Source: an uncultured Pelagibacteraceae bacterium (GTDB taxonomy: Bacteria > Pseudomonadota > Alphaproteobacteria > Pelagibacterales > Pelagibacteraceae). Taken from it: DNA of 64,000 nucleotides. The stretch covers positions 1 to 64,000 of the forward strand of contig CACKGK010000001.1 of NCBI GenBank assembly GCA_902599665.1, in the 5' to 3' direction. Shown piece after piece: positions 7,786 to 16,302 of the stretch (positions are counted from its first letter, which is position 1; the number at the start of each line of letters is the position of its first letter). The notes beneath the pieces are model-generated. The model was not told where the DNA came from, searched no databases, and worked only from the letters and a program-made list of their open reading frames with translations. A program made the position numbers and the translations under genes.

Positions 7786-9294
7786 ATGTCAAAAAGAATT
7801 GTTAGAAACATTTTTGAAAATGTGAATGATGAAAATATTGCTCTAACCTCCGAAATCAGTACAAAACTAAATTACAAAGATTTAAAATCATTTATAGATA
7901 AAATTTCTAAACAGCTGGCTGGAAATGGATTATCAAACAAAGATAGAGCAGCGATAGTTTTACCAAATGGGCCATATATGGCTTCAAGTTTTTTAGCTAT
8001 TTCAAGCTATATGTCTGCTGCACCTTTAAATCCATCATATAAATCTGAGGAGTATGAATTTTATTTAAAAGATTTAAATCCAAAAATTGTTTTGGTTGAG
8101 AAAAATTCTAAAAATCCAGTTGTCGATGTAGCAAAAAAATTAAAAATAGAATTATGTGAGATTAATCCAGAAAAGGATGGACCTTCAGGAATATTTAATA
8201 TTTATGAAAAAGAAAGTGAATATTCTTTACCTGATGAAAATGATGAAGCATTAGTGCTACACACTTCTGGTACTACATCAAGACCAAAAATTGTTCCTTT
8301 AACAAATAAAAATATTTTTTCTTCTGCAGAAAATATTTCTAAAAGTTTAAATCTTTCTAAAAATGACCATTGTCTTAATATTATGCCACTTTTTCATATA
8401 CATGGTCTTATAGCTATTTTAGCTTCATCAATGAAAGCTGGGGCATCTGTATGTGCATCAAATGGTTTTAATGCTATCAAGTTTTTAGATATGGCTAAAT
8501 CAGAAAAAATAACTTGGTACTCAGGGGTGCCTACAATGCATCAGGCTATTTTATTAAGAGCAAGTAGAAATTTAGAAGTTGCTAAGCTACTAAAACTAAG
8601 ATTAATTAGATCATCATCTGCATCTTTACCACCAGCAGTATTCAAAGATTTAAATGATGTTTTTAGTTGCCCAGTAATTGAAGCATACGGTATGACAGAA
8701 GCTACTCACCAAATGACTTCTAATCCATTGCCACCTAAGCAACAAAAAGCAGGATTTGTAGGCCTTCCAGCAGGTCCAGAGGTATGTATTATGAACGAAG
8801 ATGGGGAAGTGCTAAAACAAGGTGATGAAGGAGAAGTGTGTATAAAAGGTGAAAATGTAACTCTTGGATACGATAATAATGAAGAAGCAAACGAAACAAG
8901 TTTTACCAATGGTTGGTTTAGAACTGGCGATCAAGGTTATTTCGACAATGAGGGTTATTTAAAGATTTCAGGAAGATTGAAAGAAATAATTAATAAAGGT
9001 GGAGAAAAAATATCTCCATTAGAAGTTGATAATGTATTAATGGACCATCCATTAATAGATCAAGCAGTTTGTTTTGGATATGAAGACAAAATGCTTGGAG
9101 AAAATATTGCTAGTGCAATTATAATAAAAAGTGGTGAGGCATTTTCAGAAAATGATGTTTTAGAATATGCTCAAGAAAAACTTGCTAAATTTAAAATACC
9201 AAAAAAAATTTTTTTTGTTGAAGAAATTCCAAAAGGAGCAACAGGAAAATTACAAAGAAATGTTTTAGCAAAAAAATTTGGTTTAAATAATTAA
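7786..9294 (+). CDS. AMP-forming acyl-CoA ligase, resembling oxalate-CoA ligase
   Basis: ANL-superfamily ligase of 502 residues. The phosphate loop LHTSGTTSRPK is at 158-168, followed by PLFHIHGL, WYSGVPTMHQ, YGMTEATHQM, GWFRTGDQGYF and GRLKEIINKGGEKISP. The adenylating Lys488 lies in GATGKLQRN. The specific wording HTSGTTSRPK, AYGMTEATHQMTSNPLP and GGEKISPLEVD is what I recall from plant AAE3 / yeast Pcs60 oxalyl-CoA synthetases rather than general fatty-acyl ligases, so oxalate is the best substrate guess. It starts 3 bases after the GGT-like gene and overlaps the next gene by one base: a three-gene operon. Confidence 0.85.
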   Translation: MSKRIVRNIFENVNDENIALTSEISTKLNYKDLKSFIDKISKQLAGNGLSNKDRAAIVLPNGPYMASSFLAISSYMSAAPLNPSYKSEEYEFYLKDLNPKIVLVEKNSKNPVVDVAKKLKIELCEINPEKDGPSGIFNIYEKESEYSLPDENDEALVLHTSGTTSRPKIVPLTNKNIFSSAENISKSLNLSKNDHCLNIMPLFHIHGLIAILASSMKAGASVCASNGFNAIKFLDMAKSEKITWYSGVPTMHQAILLRASRNLEVAKLLKLRLIRSSSASLPPAVFKDLNDVFSCPVIEAYGMTEATHQMTSNPLPPKQQKAGFVGLPAGPEVCIMNEDGEVLKQGDEGEVCIKGENVTLGYDNNEEANETSFTNGWFRTGDQGYFDNEGYLKISGRLKEIINKGGEKISPLEVDNVLMDHPLIDQAVCFGYEDKMLGENIASAIIIKSGEAFSENDVLEYAQEKLAKFKIPKKIFFVEEIPKGATGKLQRNVLAKKFGLNN

Positions 9295-10310
9295 TGACAA
9301 AAGTTTGTATATTTGGTGCAGGATCGATTGGGGGATATTTAGCTGCGTGTTTGAGTAAAAATAATATTGATTTATCACTTATAGCCAGAGGTCCACACAA
9401 AAAAGCTATTGAGGAAAATGGTTTAACATTAATTAAAAAAGATAAAACAGAAAACTTTAAATTAAAAGTAACAGATGATCCCAAAGAACTTGGAATTCAA
9501 GATTATATTTTTATTTCAGTAAAAGCTCATGCAATTTCTAATATAGTTGATTCTCTTCAAAGCTTAATTGGAAAAAATACAACTATAATATCTGCTGTGA
9601 ATGGTTTACCTTGGTGGTATTTTCATAAAGCTAACACGGGGACAAACTTAGATGAGAAACATATAGATAGTGTTGATCCTGATGGTAAGATTTGGAATTC
9701 TTTGAATCCTTCAAGAGCTCTTGGATGTGTGGTTTATCCAGCAGCTGAAATTACTGAACCTGGTGTTATTAAACACAATGGTGGTGAAAGATTTACATTA
9801 GGCGAACCAGATGGATCAAAATCAGAAAGACTTAAAATTATTGCAGACTTATTAATTGCAGGAGGCTTAAAAGCTCCACAAAAAAGTAATCTAAGAGATG
9901 AAATATGGATAAAGCTCTGGGGTAATTGCTCATTTAATATAGTAAGCGCACTATATGATAAGACTTTGGATGAAATTGGTAATGACCCAGAATTATTAAA
10001 CACCGTAAGAAAATTGATGGAAGAATGTCAGTTAGTAGGAGAGAAAATAGGTGTAAAATTCAACGTCTCAATAGATCAAAGAATTAAAGCTGCTATCTCT
10101 ATTATTGGTCACAAACCCTCGACAACGCAAGACTTACATGCAAAACGTCCTTTAGAAATAGATCCAATTATTGGATCAATAATTGAAATTGGAAATAAAG
10201 TTAATGTAAAAACCTTTACATTAAAAACTGAGTATAACAAATTAAAAGACAAAGCGGAAAGACTTAATTTATATCAAAGGACAAATATAATTGAACAGAT
10301 TACAAGTTAA
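9294..10310 (+). CDS. Ketopantoate reductase (PanE/ApbA) family oxidoreductase
   Basis: A 338-residue NADP-dependent 2-oxoacid reductase family member. The dinucleotide-binding loop GAGSIGG is at residues 8-14. SVKAHA, SAVNGLPWW and the helical second domain with KLWGNCSFNIVSAL follow. It might make pantoate for CoA synthesis, but its position at the end of an operon with a GGT-like hydrolase and an oxalate-CoA-ligase-like enzyme suggests another 2-oxo or 2-hydroxy acid substrate. It overlaps the previous stop (TAATG) and abuts the dctM stop tail-to-tail with no spacer. panE is therefore not given as symbol. Confidence 0.85.
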   Translation: MTKVCIFGAGSIGGYLAACLSKNNIDLSLIARGPHKKAIEENGLTLIKKDKTENFKLKVTDDPKELGIQDYIFISVKAHAISNIVDSLQSLIGKNTTIISAVNGLPWWYFHKANTGTNLDEKHIDSVDPDGKIWNSLNPSRALGCVVYPAAEITEPGVIKHNGGERFTLGEPDGSKSERLKIIADLLIAGGLKAPQKSNLRDEIWIKLWGNCSFNIVSALYDKTLDEIGNDPELLNTVRKLMEECQLVGEKIGVKFNVSIDQRIKAAISIIGHKPSTTQDLHAKRPLEIDPIIGSIIEIGNKVNVKTFTLKTEYNKLKDKAERLNLYQRTNIIEQITS

Positions 10311-12962
10311 TCAAAAATTGAGAGAAATATCTCTGTGTACTGAATTACATTTTGAAACATAAATTGCTTGCTCTTTTGTAAGTTTTTGTTGTAACCTCAA
10401 TCCAATAGTTTCACTTAATACAGTTAAGTGATTATTTATTCTATCCATATATTTTTTGTCAAATTCATTTCTCCAACTTACTTCTTGATCAAAATGTGCA
10501 TAAGTATCACTAGCTATTTTTTGAATTTGTTCTGGATCTTTTTCATCTTCATCCATTATAGTTATTAGATAATCTAATTTATCTGCAAATTCATCTGATC
10601 CAGAAATCTCTCCTACTTTATCAAACATATTATCAATATGATCAATGGCATCTAAATATCCTCTATTGTCAATTTTAGATTTAAGAATTTTGATATCTTC
10701 ATTTAATTCTTCAAATTTTTCACCATCTAAAATAAATAATTTTATCAACATTAAATCATCATATGCATTGTCTGCAGTTTTACGATATTTTTTTACTGCT
10801 AAGTTTTTTGCTTTATTAATCTTGTTAAATTCATCATTTCTTGATTTCCAATCTTTAGAAATTGAGTTTTCTATTTCGTCAATTTCGAGTTTTATGTTCT
10901 CAATTCTTTGTTCAATTTTATTTTTTTCAGAAACTTCATCATCATCTAAATTTCTAATTTCGGCTTTAAATTTATCTATTTTTTTATTGAGTTTAAAAAT
11001 TTTCTTTTGTTTTTTTCTCGTTTTGAAATGTAAATCTCGATAATCAACAGCGTAATCATTGTAAATAGCTTCGGCACTTTTTACATCATCAACTAATTCA
11101 AATGTATAATTTGAATTATCAACATGACGTTGGAAATAACTTAACTTATCGGCTGGTAAATTTGCAAGTATTATTGAATCAAAATCGTCTATGCTATTCT
11201 TTATTTCATCTGCATTGTTTGTATATTTTGCAAATTTATATTCTTGCAAACAATATTGAAGTTTCGGGTTCATAGGAGGTGGAGCTACATTTGAAGTCAG
11301 ATAAACTCTATTTGGAAGATAATTTACCAGACTTGGATAAGACCCTACAATTGCTAGGCCAATGAGTTGTAAAATTATAAATGGAACAACACCTTTCCAA
11401 ATATCTAATGTTTGTACCACTTTTGGAGCAACACCTTTTAAATAAAATAAGGCAAAACCAAAGGGGGGAGTTAAAAAAGAGGTTTGTAAATTGACACCAA
11501 TCATAACACCTAACCAGACCGCTGTAACGTTTGCTCCTGTCTCAGCTAATAATATAGGTGCAATTATTGGAACAACCACAACAGCGATTTCAATAAAATC
11601 TAAAAAGAACCCAAGTAAGAATATTACAATCATTACAACTACAAACTGAGTCCAAAAGCCCCCGGGTAAATCTTGAAGGAAGTCTCTTACTAATTCTTCA
11701 CCACCAAATGCTCTAAATCCTGATGTAAGCATTGCAGCACCTAATAGAATAATAAATACCATCGAAGTTGTAACGCACGTTTCGGTTACTACTTCTTTAA
11801 GAACATTTTCAGTTTTATATGTTCTCCAAAAACTCCATGCTATTCCATAAACCAAAGTGATTACAAAAATAGCAGTTATATAAATTGCTCCTAAATCTCT
11901 TTCTTCTATATTTTTTATGTTAAGTTCATAATTTGATGCAAAAAAAGTAATGGGTATTAATGATCCAATTATCATTATAAGTGGATAGAAGGCACTTTTC
12001 TTACCTTGAAATAGACGGTAACCCGCCATTAATGTTGCTCCAATTGCTCCTATAGAACCAGCTTGGTTCACAGTTGCAATACCCATAAGAATCGATCCTA
12101 AAACAGCAAAAATTAATGCAAGTGGAGGAATAATTATAACAATAACTCTCATCCAAAATTTGAAATCAAAGTTTCCTTTAAATGGAACAGGTGGGGCAAC
12201 CCCTTTTTTTATTCTTGCATAGAAAAATACATAGATCATATATAAAGCTACAAGTACTAATCCTGGTAAAAGTGCTCCCAGGAACATGTCACCGGCACTG
12301 GATGAACCTACTCTAAATTCACCTGGCATGTTAAATTCGCCTGTTAAAGCTTTATAATCGTTCTGCCTCATGTTATTGGCAACATCTGATGCGCTCGCTA
12401 ATTGGTCCGCTATAATAATTAATACAATTGATGGCGGAATAATCTGTCCTAGAGTTCCAGAAGAGCAAACAATTCCACTTGCAAGTTTTCTGTCATAATT
12501 GTTGTTTAACATTGTAGGTAATGAAATTAATCCCATTGCAATGACTGTTGCTCCGACAATACCTGTAGTTGCAGCTAATAATGCACCAACAAATATTACC
12601 GAAATACCTAAACCGCCAGGTATCGGGCCAAATAATTGACCCATAGTTATTAATAAATCCTCAGCAATTTTTGATTTTTGAAGCATAATTCCCATAAAAA
12701 TAAATAAGGGAATTGCAATTAAAGTGTCAGTCTCGACGTCCCAGTAATTACTTCTAAAATTTGTAATTCCAGCAACAAGCCATTCGGTTGGACCATCGAC
12801 AGCGAAGTAAGCATCAACATCGCCAGCAAAAATATAACCAAAAAAAGCTGCTAAACCGATAGATATGATAGCTGAACCAGGAAGAGCAAAGGCAACTGGA
12901 TACCCTGAAGCTAGAGCTGCAATCATAATTAAAACTAATATAGCTAAAAAAAATAATTCCAT
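10311..12962 (-). CDS. dctM: TRAP transporter large permease DctM with long C-terminal tail
   Basis: Large membrane subunit of a sodium-driven TRAP importer, here 883 residues. Residues 1 to about 545 form the polytopic DctM core (GYPVAFALPG, ALLAATTGIVGATV, GTLGQIIPPS, LQTSFLTPPFG), with a long central insertion typical of the mannitol/chloroaromatic branch. Residues about 560-883 are hydrophilic, highly charged and heptad-rich (KKQKKIFKLNKKIDKFKAEI and later KILKSKIDNRG) and look like coiled coil; ordinary DctM proteins stop before this. It starts in a one-base overlap with dctQ. Substrate: likely a 2-oxo or 2-hydroxy acid, inferred from the binding protein and neighbouring enzymes. Confidence 0.92.
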   Translation of the reverse strand: MELFFLAILVLIMIAALASGYPVAFALPGSAIISIGLAAFFGYIFAGDVDAYFAVDGPTEWLVAGITNFRSNYWDVETDTLIAIPLFIFMGIMLQKSKIAEDLLITMGQLFGPIPGGLGISVIFVGALLAATTGIVGATVIAMGLISLPTMLNNNYDRKLASGIVCSSGTLGQIIPPSIVLIIIADQLASASDVANNMRQNDYKALTGEFNMPGEFRVGSSSAGDMFLGALLPGLVLVALYMIYVFFYARIKKGVAPPVPFKGNFDFKFWMRVIVIIIPPLALIFAVLGSILMGIATVNQAGSIGAIGATLMAGYRLFQGKKSAFYPLIMIIGSLIPITFFASNYELNIKNIEERDLGAIYITAIFVITLVYGIAWSFWRTYKTENVLKEVVTETCVTTSMVFIILLGAAMLTSGFRAFGGEELVRDFLQDLPGGFWTQFVVVMIVIFLLGFFLDFIEIAVVVVPIIAPILLAETGANVTAVWLGVMIGVNLQTSFLTPPFGFALFYLKGVAPKVVQTLDIWKGVVPFIILQLIGLAIVGSYPSLVNYLPNRVYLTSNVAPPPMNPKLQYCLQEYKFAKYTNNADEIKNSIDDFDSIILANLPADKLSYFQRHVDNSNYTFELVDDVKSAEAIYNDYAVDYRDLHFKTRKKQKKIFKLNKKIDKFKAEIRNLDDDEVSEKNKIEQRIENIKLEIDEIENSISKDWKSRNDEFNKINKAKNLAVKKYRKTADNAYDDLMLIKLFILDGEKFEELNEDIKILKSKIDNRGYLDAIDHIDNMFDKVGEISGSDEFADKLDYLITIMDEDEKDPEQIQKIASDTYAHFDQEVSWRNEFDKKYMDRINNHLTVLSETIGLRLQQKLTKEQAIYVSKCNSVHRDISLNF

Positions 12963-14011
12963 TATTGGCTTTCCATATTTTCGATACTAACTTTATTTGT
13001 TTTATCGACCTTTGAAATATTTACCTCTTCATCATTTTGCAGAAGTTTGTGGCTACTGCTCATAAAATAACTTGTGAATTGCAGCAACATCGTAACTGCA
13101 AAAACTCCTAAATAAACAGCCATTAAATAAAGTAGATATAGTCCGTTAGAACCTTGCTGAGTTACTTCAAAGGCAACTACGGGTCCGTTAATAATACTTG
13201 CTTTACCGTTTAAACCATAAAAGATAACTATTAAACAAAGTGGTACTCCAAGAAGTGCTGAACCTATCGAATTAGTCCATGCTTTTTTTCTCTCACTAAA
13301 AGAAGAGTAAAGGACATCTACTCTTACGTGACCTTCGTGTATTAGAGCATATGCACTTGCAAATAGATATAGCGCAGCATACCAAAATCTCACAAGGTCT
13401 CCCTGAAAAGCTTGCTCATAAGAAAATATAAATCTTGATAATACTATTACAAATTCACTTAGTACGACTAGAACTGCAAGCCAAATAAATCCGACAGATT
13501 TTGTAAAATATCCAATTATGAAAGATCCTAAAATAATTGGAAAATGTATAAATGTAATTCTTTCAGGAGCTTTAACCATAAAAGCTTTAACCTCAGGACT
13601 AAAAATAGCTTCCCATAGTCTTTCCACAACCATGAATGAAATTATAAAATCAGCAACACCAACTAGAAATACAGCCCAAAAAGATGATCTAACTAAATAT
13701 GCAGAAAATTTTGATAATATTTCTGAATCATGTTCCAGTGTCTGAGAATATGTTTTAAATACGTATAAAATAACTCCAGCAATACAAATCAAATAAATTC
13801 CAATTTGCAAATAACCATAATTTAATTCTGATCCTTGAAGTGCTTTTTGTTTAAAACCAAATAATTCGTAATGAGAAAAAATTTTTTTTACTCCTGGCCA
13901 GTCGACCCAAACTGTAAGAATATTATTTATTAAAAATGCTAGCGTAAAAGCTAACACAGAGTAGCTTAAAATTCTTAAATAACGTGCTGTAATCTTGCTT
14001 TCGGAGTCCAT
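12962..14011 (-). CDS. dctQ: TRAP transporter small permease DctQ (enlarged)
   Basis: Small membrane subunit of the TRAP importer, 349 residues, about twice the usual size. The C-terminal half holds the recognisable DctQ four-helix region (LVRFWYAALYLFASAYALIHEGHVRVDVLYS is spread over residues near 200-235). The N-terminal half adds roughly four more membrane helices. It is coupled to dctM by a one-base overlap and lies downstream of dctP behind a strong hairpin terminator, so it is likely made at a lower level than the binding protein. Confidence 0.87.
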   Translation of the reverse strand: MDSESKITARYLRILSYSVLAFTLAFLINNILTVWVDWPGVKKIFSHYELFGFKQKALQGSELNYGYLQIGIYLICIAGVILYVFKTYSQTLEHDSEILSKFSAYLVRSSFWAVFLVGVADFIISFMVVERLWEAIFSPEVKAFMVKAPERITFIHFPIILGSFIIGYFTKSVGFIWLAVLVVLSEFVIVLSRFIFSYEQAFQGDLVRFWYAALYLFASAYALIHEGHVRVDVLYSSFSERKKAWTNSIGSALLGVPLCLIVIFYGLNGKASIINGPVVAFEVTQQGSNGLYLLYLMAVYLGVFAVTMLLQFTSYFMSSSHKLLQNDEEVNISKVDKTNKVSIENMESQ

Positions 14012-14055
14012 AGGTTTTTTTTAATACTAAAAATTTACTTTTATTGAAACTAAAA

Positions 14056-14081
14056 AAAAGGGCCCAATTAAGGGCCCTTTT
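14056..14081 (-). terminator. Rho-independent terminator/attenuator between dctP and dctQ
   Basis: A perfect 10-base inverted repeat, AAAAGGGCCC (14056-14065) and GGGCCCTTTT (14072-14081), with a six-base loop. On the minus strand the hairpin is followed by a run of eight T (14052-14059), the form of an intrinsic terminator. It lies 19 bases after the dctP stop and 45 bases before dctQ. Partial readthrough would let the periplasmic binding protein be made in excess over the permeases, a common arrangement in binding-protein transporters. Confidence 0.85.
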
Positions 14082-14100
14082 AATTACATAAAAGACGTAA

Positions 14101-15234
14101 TTACATTCCTAGCACTCTGTTTCTTTGCTGAATGTAAGGTGAGTCTGATAGGTTTGTCCAAGCACCAATTTCTTTTCTAGCTTTTAAGAAACTTGTGTGG
14201 ATTCTCTCAGCGAGACCACTACTTGCTCTAGTTTCCTCAAAAACTTCCTCTGCTGCTTTTCCAAAACCATCGTAAACTTTATCACTAAACTTCTCTAGTT
14301 TAACACCATGGTCGTTTATCAATCTAGCTAATGCTGCTCCGTTTTTAGCATTGTACTCTGACATCATAACGTCGTTTTCAGTAGATGCACAAGCTTCGAT
14401 TAACAACTGATCTGATTTTGATAAACTTGTAAACCAAGATTTATTACATCCACAAGCTAACATTGAACCAGGTTCGTGCATTCCAGGATAGTAGTAGTAT
14501 TTAGCTGCTTCTTGGAATTTCATTGCTTCATCATTCCATGGACCAACCCATTCTGTTGCATCAATTGCACCAGACACTAAGTTTTCATAAATCTGTCCAC
14601 CAGGAAGTGAAACTGGAGATCCTCCAAGTTTACCAATAACTTGACCACCTAATCCAGGCATACGCATTTTTAAACCTTTAAAGTCATTTGGACTTCTGAT
14701 TTTCTTGTTAAACCATCCACCCATTTGAACTCCTGTATCACCACACATGAAATTTTTTAGACCAAATTTATCTGCTAATTCATCCCATAATTGTTGACCA
14801 CCAGCAAATCTGATCCAAGCATTCATTTCTGTGTAAGTGAAACCGAAAGGTACTGCAGTGAAGTAACCCCAAGCAGGATCTTTTTTCACCCAATAATAGT
14901 CTGCAGCATGATACATTTGAGAGTTACCTGAAGCAACTTCATCAAATGAGTCAAATGCCTTAACTCTTTCGTTAGCAGCGTAGTAAGTAACTTGAATTCT
15001 TCCATCACTTACATCACCAATTCTTTGCGCAAATCTTTGTGCACCAGTTCCTAGACCTGGGAAATCTCTTCCCCAAGTTGCTACCATTGAAACTTCAATT
15101 CTGTCTTTGGCAACAGCTGGAGCAGACAAAGATGATGCAGCTACAGCGGCAACACCTGTTGCAGCAGCAGCTTTAAAGAACTTACGTCTTGAAGGCGTTT
15201 TTTTTACCTTCATTAGTTTTTTGTCTTTAATCAT
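14101..15234 (-). CDS. dctP: TRAP transporter substrate-binding protein DctP (TakP-like)
   Basis: Periplasmic solute receptor of 377 residues. A twin-arginine signal (SRRKFFK, residues 15-21) precedes a hydrophobic stretch and the likely cleavage site APAVA-KD. Arg191 in MRMPG and Glu228-Trp229 in DATEWVGPWND match the substrate-binding positions I recall from the 2-oxoacid receptor TakP, and YYYYPGMHEPG is shared with that branch, so a carboxylate such as pyruvate, lactate or glycolate is the likely ligand. The start at 15234 is backed by AGGAGA 6-7 bases upstream. It is first in the TRAP operon and is followed by a terminator. Confidence 0.93.
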   Translation of the reverse strand: MIKDKKLMKVKKTPSRRKFFKAAAATGVAAVAASSLSAPAVAKDRIEVSMVATWGRDFPGLGTGAQRFAQRIGDVSDGRIQVTYYAANERVKAFDSFDEVASGNSQMYHAADYYWVKKDPAWGYFTAVPFGFTYTEMNAWIRFAGGQQLWDELADKFGLKNFMCGDTGVQMGGWFNKKIRSPNDFKGLKMRMPGLGGQVIGKLGGSPVSLPGGQIYENLVSGAIDATEWVGPWNDEAMKFQEAAKYYYYPGMHEPGSMLACGCNKSWFTSLSKSDQLLIEACASTENDVMMSEYNAKNGAALARLINDHGVKLEKFSDKVYDGFGKAAEEVFEETRASSGLAERIHTSFLKARKEIGAWTNLSDSPYIQQRNRVLGM

Positions 15235-15248
15235 TTATTTCTCCTCTT

Positions 15249-15262
15249 TAGTTAATTAACTA
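15249..15262. promoter_or_regulatory. 14-base palindrome upstream of dctP
   Basis: TAGTTAATTAACTA is a perfect palindrome just upstream of the dctP ribosome-binding site. It lies in the 104-base spacer between dctP and the D-2-hydroxyacid dehydrogenase gene. It could be an operator for a dimeric repressor or simply an AT-rich coincidence; no regulator gene is next to it. Confidence 0.3.
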
Positions 15263-15338
15263 ATGATAATTAAACATAAATGTAACTTAGAGTCATTTTA
15301 AAAATTAGGACAAATAGGTTAAATACAACTTGAGATTG

Positions 15339-16292
15339 TTAATTGACTTTATTTTTGCAATTTCCTGTCTTAAAAAATTCATCAAGGTTGTCTATTGCTA
15401 AATTAGCCATTGCTGTTCTAGTTTCCTTGGTTGCACTACCTAAATGTGGAAGAATAAACGCGCTTTTATGCCTATAATAACCTTTGTTTAAATTTGGCTC
15501 ATTTTTGTAGACATCTAATCCAACTGCATAAACTTTTCTTCTATCAAGAGCATCAACCATTGCCTCATCCTCTATTATATCGCCCCTTGCAACATTAGTT
15601 ACAATTGCTCCTTTGGGCAAATATTCTATTGTATCTTTGTTTATCATGTTAATTGTCTCTTTCGATGCAGGACAGCAAACAGATAATACATCTGAAACTG
15701 ATAACAAATCTTTTAGGTTGTCATGATAAACTGCTCCCTGCTCCTTATCCTCAGTTAGCTTTGATCTATTGTGATAATGAATAACCATACCCAGCGATTT
15801 AGCGACTTTTGCAATCTTTTGTCCAATTCTTCCCATTCCTAATATTCCCAATCTAGTTCCAGTTAATTGTTTTCCTATTAATAAATCTGCTGACCAAACC
15901 CAACCTCCTTCTCTTGCTCTTTCAATTCCCTCAGAAGCTCTCCTGCAAGCACCCAATATTAAAAGAACCCCTATTTCAGCTGTTGCATCTGTCAAAACAT
16001 CTGGAGTATTAGTCACTGCAATTCCTCTATTTCTTGCTGCATCCAAATCAATATTTCCAAAACCAACTGCAAAATTTGATAATATTTTTACAGTATCGGG
16101 TAATTGATTTATTGTTTCAGCATCTAACTTATCAGTAAGAGCTGATAATATTCCATCACAGCCATCGCTCATTTCAACAAGTTTTTTTTGAGAATATAGT
16201 TCATCGTTTAAATTCAAATTTGCATCAAAAATTTCTTTAGCCTTGTCTTCACAAGATCTTAGCAATCTTCTTGTGACCAAAATTTTTTTCAT
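15339..16292 (-). CDS. D-2-hydroxyacid dehydrogenase (glyoxylate/hydroxypyruvate reductase-like)
   Basis: A 317-residue NAD(P)-dependent reductase. The Rossmann loop GMGRIG is at 152-157, the catalytic residues are Arg236 (NVARGD), Glu265 (KNEPN) and His283 (PHLGSAT). The end of the second strand reads HYHNRSK with no acidic residue, which favours NADPH. Family members reduce glyoxylate, hydroxypyruvate or related 2-oxo acids. It lies 10 bases downstream of the FAD-linked dehydrogenase and upstream of the TRAP genes, so it probably handles the transported acids. Confidence 0.9.
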   Translation of the reverse strand: MKKILVTRRLLRSCEDKAKEIFDANLNLNDELYSQKKLVEMSDGCDGILSALTDKLDAETINQLPDTVKILSNFAVGFGNIDLDAARNRGIAVTNTPDVLTDATAEIGVLLILGACRRASEGIERAREGGWVWSADLLIGKQLTGTRLGILGMGRIGQKIAKVAKSLGMVIHYHNRSKLTEDKEQGAVYHDNLKDLLSVSDVLSVCCPASKETINMINKDTIEYLPKGAIVTNVARGDIIEDEAMVDALDRRKVYAVGLDVYKNEPNLNKGYYRHKSAFILPHLGSATKETRTAMANLAIDNLDEFFKTGNCKNKVN

Positions 16293-16302
16293 AGATATGT
16301 AA

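Noticed and set aside
10645..11043. 132-codon ORF antisense to the DctM tail
   Set aside because: Ser/Leu/Phe-rich shadow of the Glu/Lys/Asp-rich coding strand, with no ribosome-binding site.
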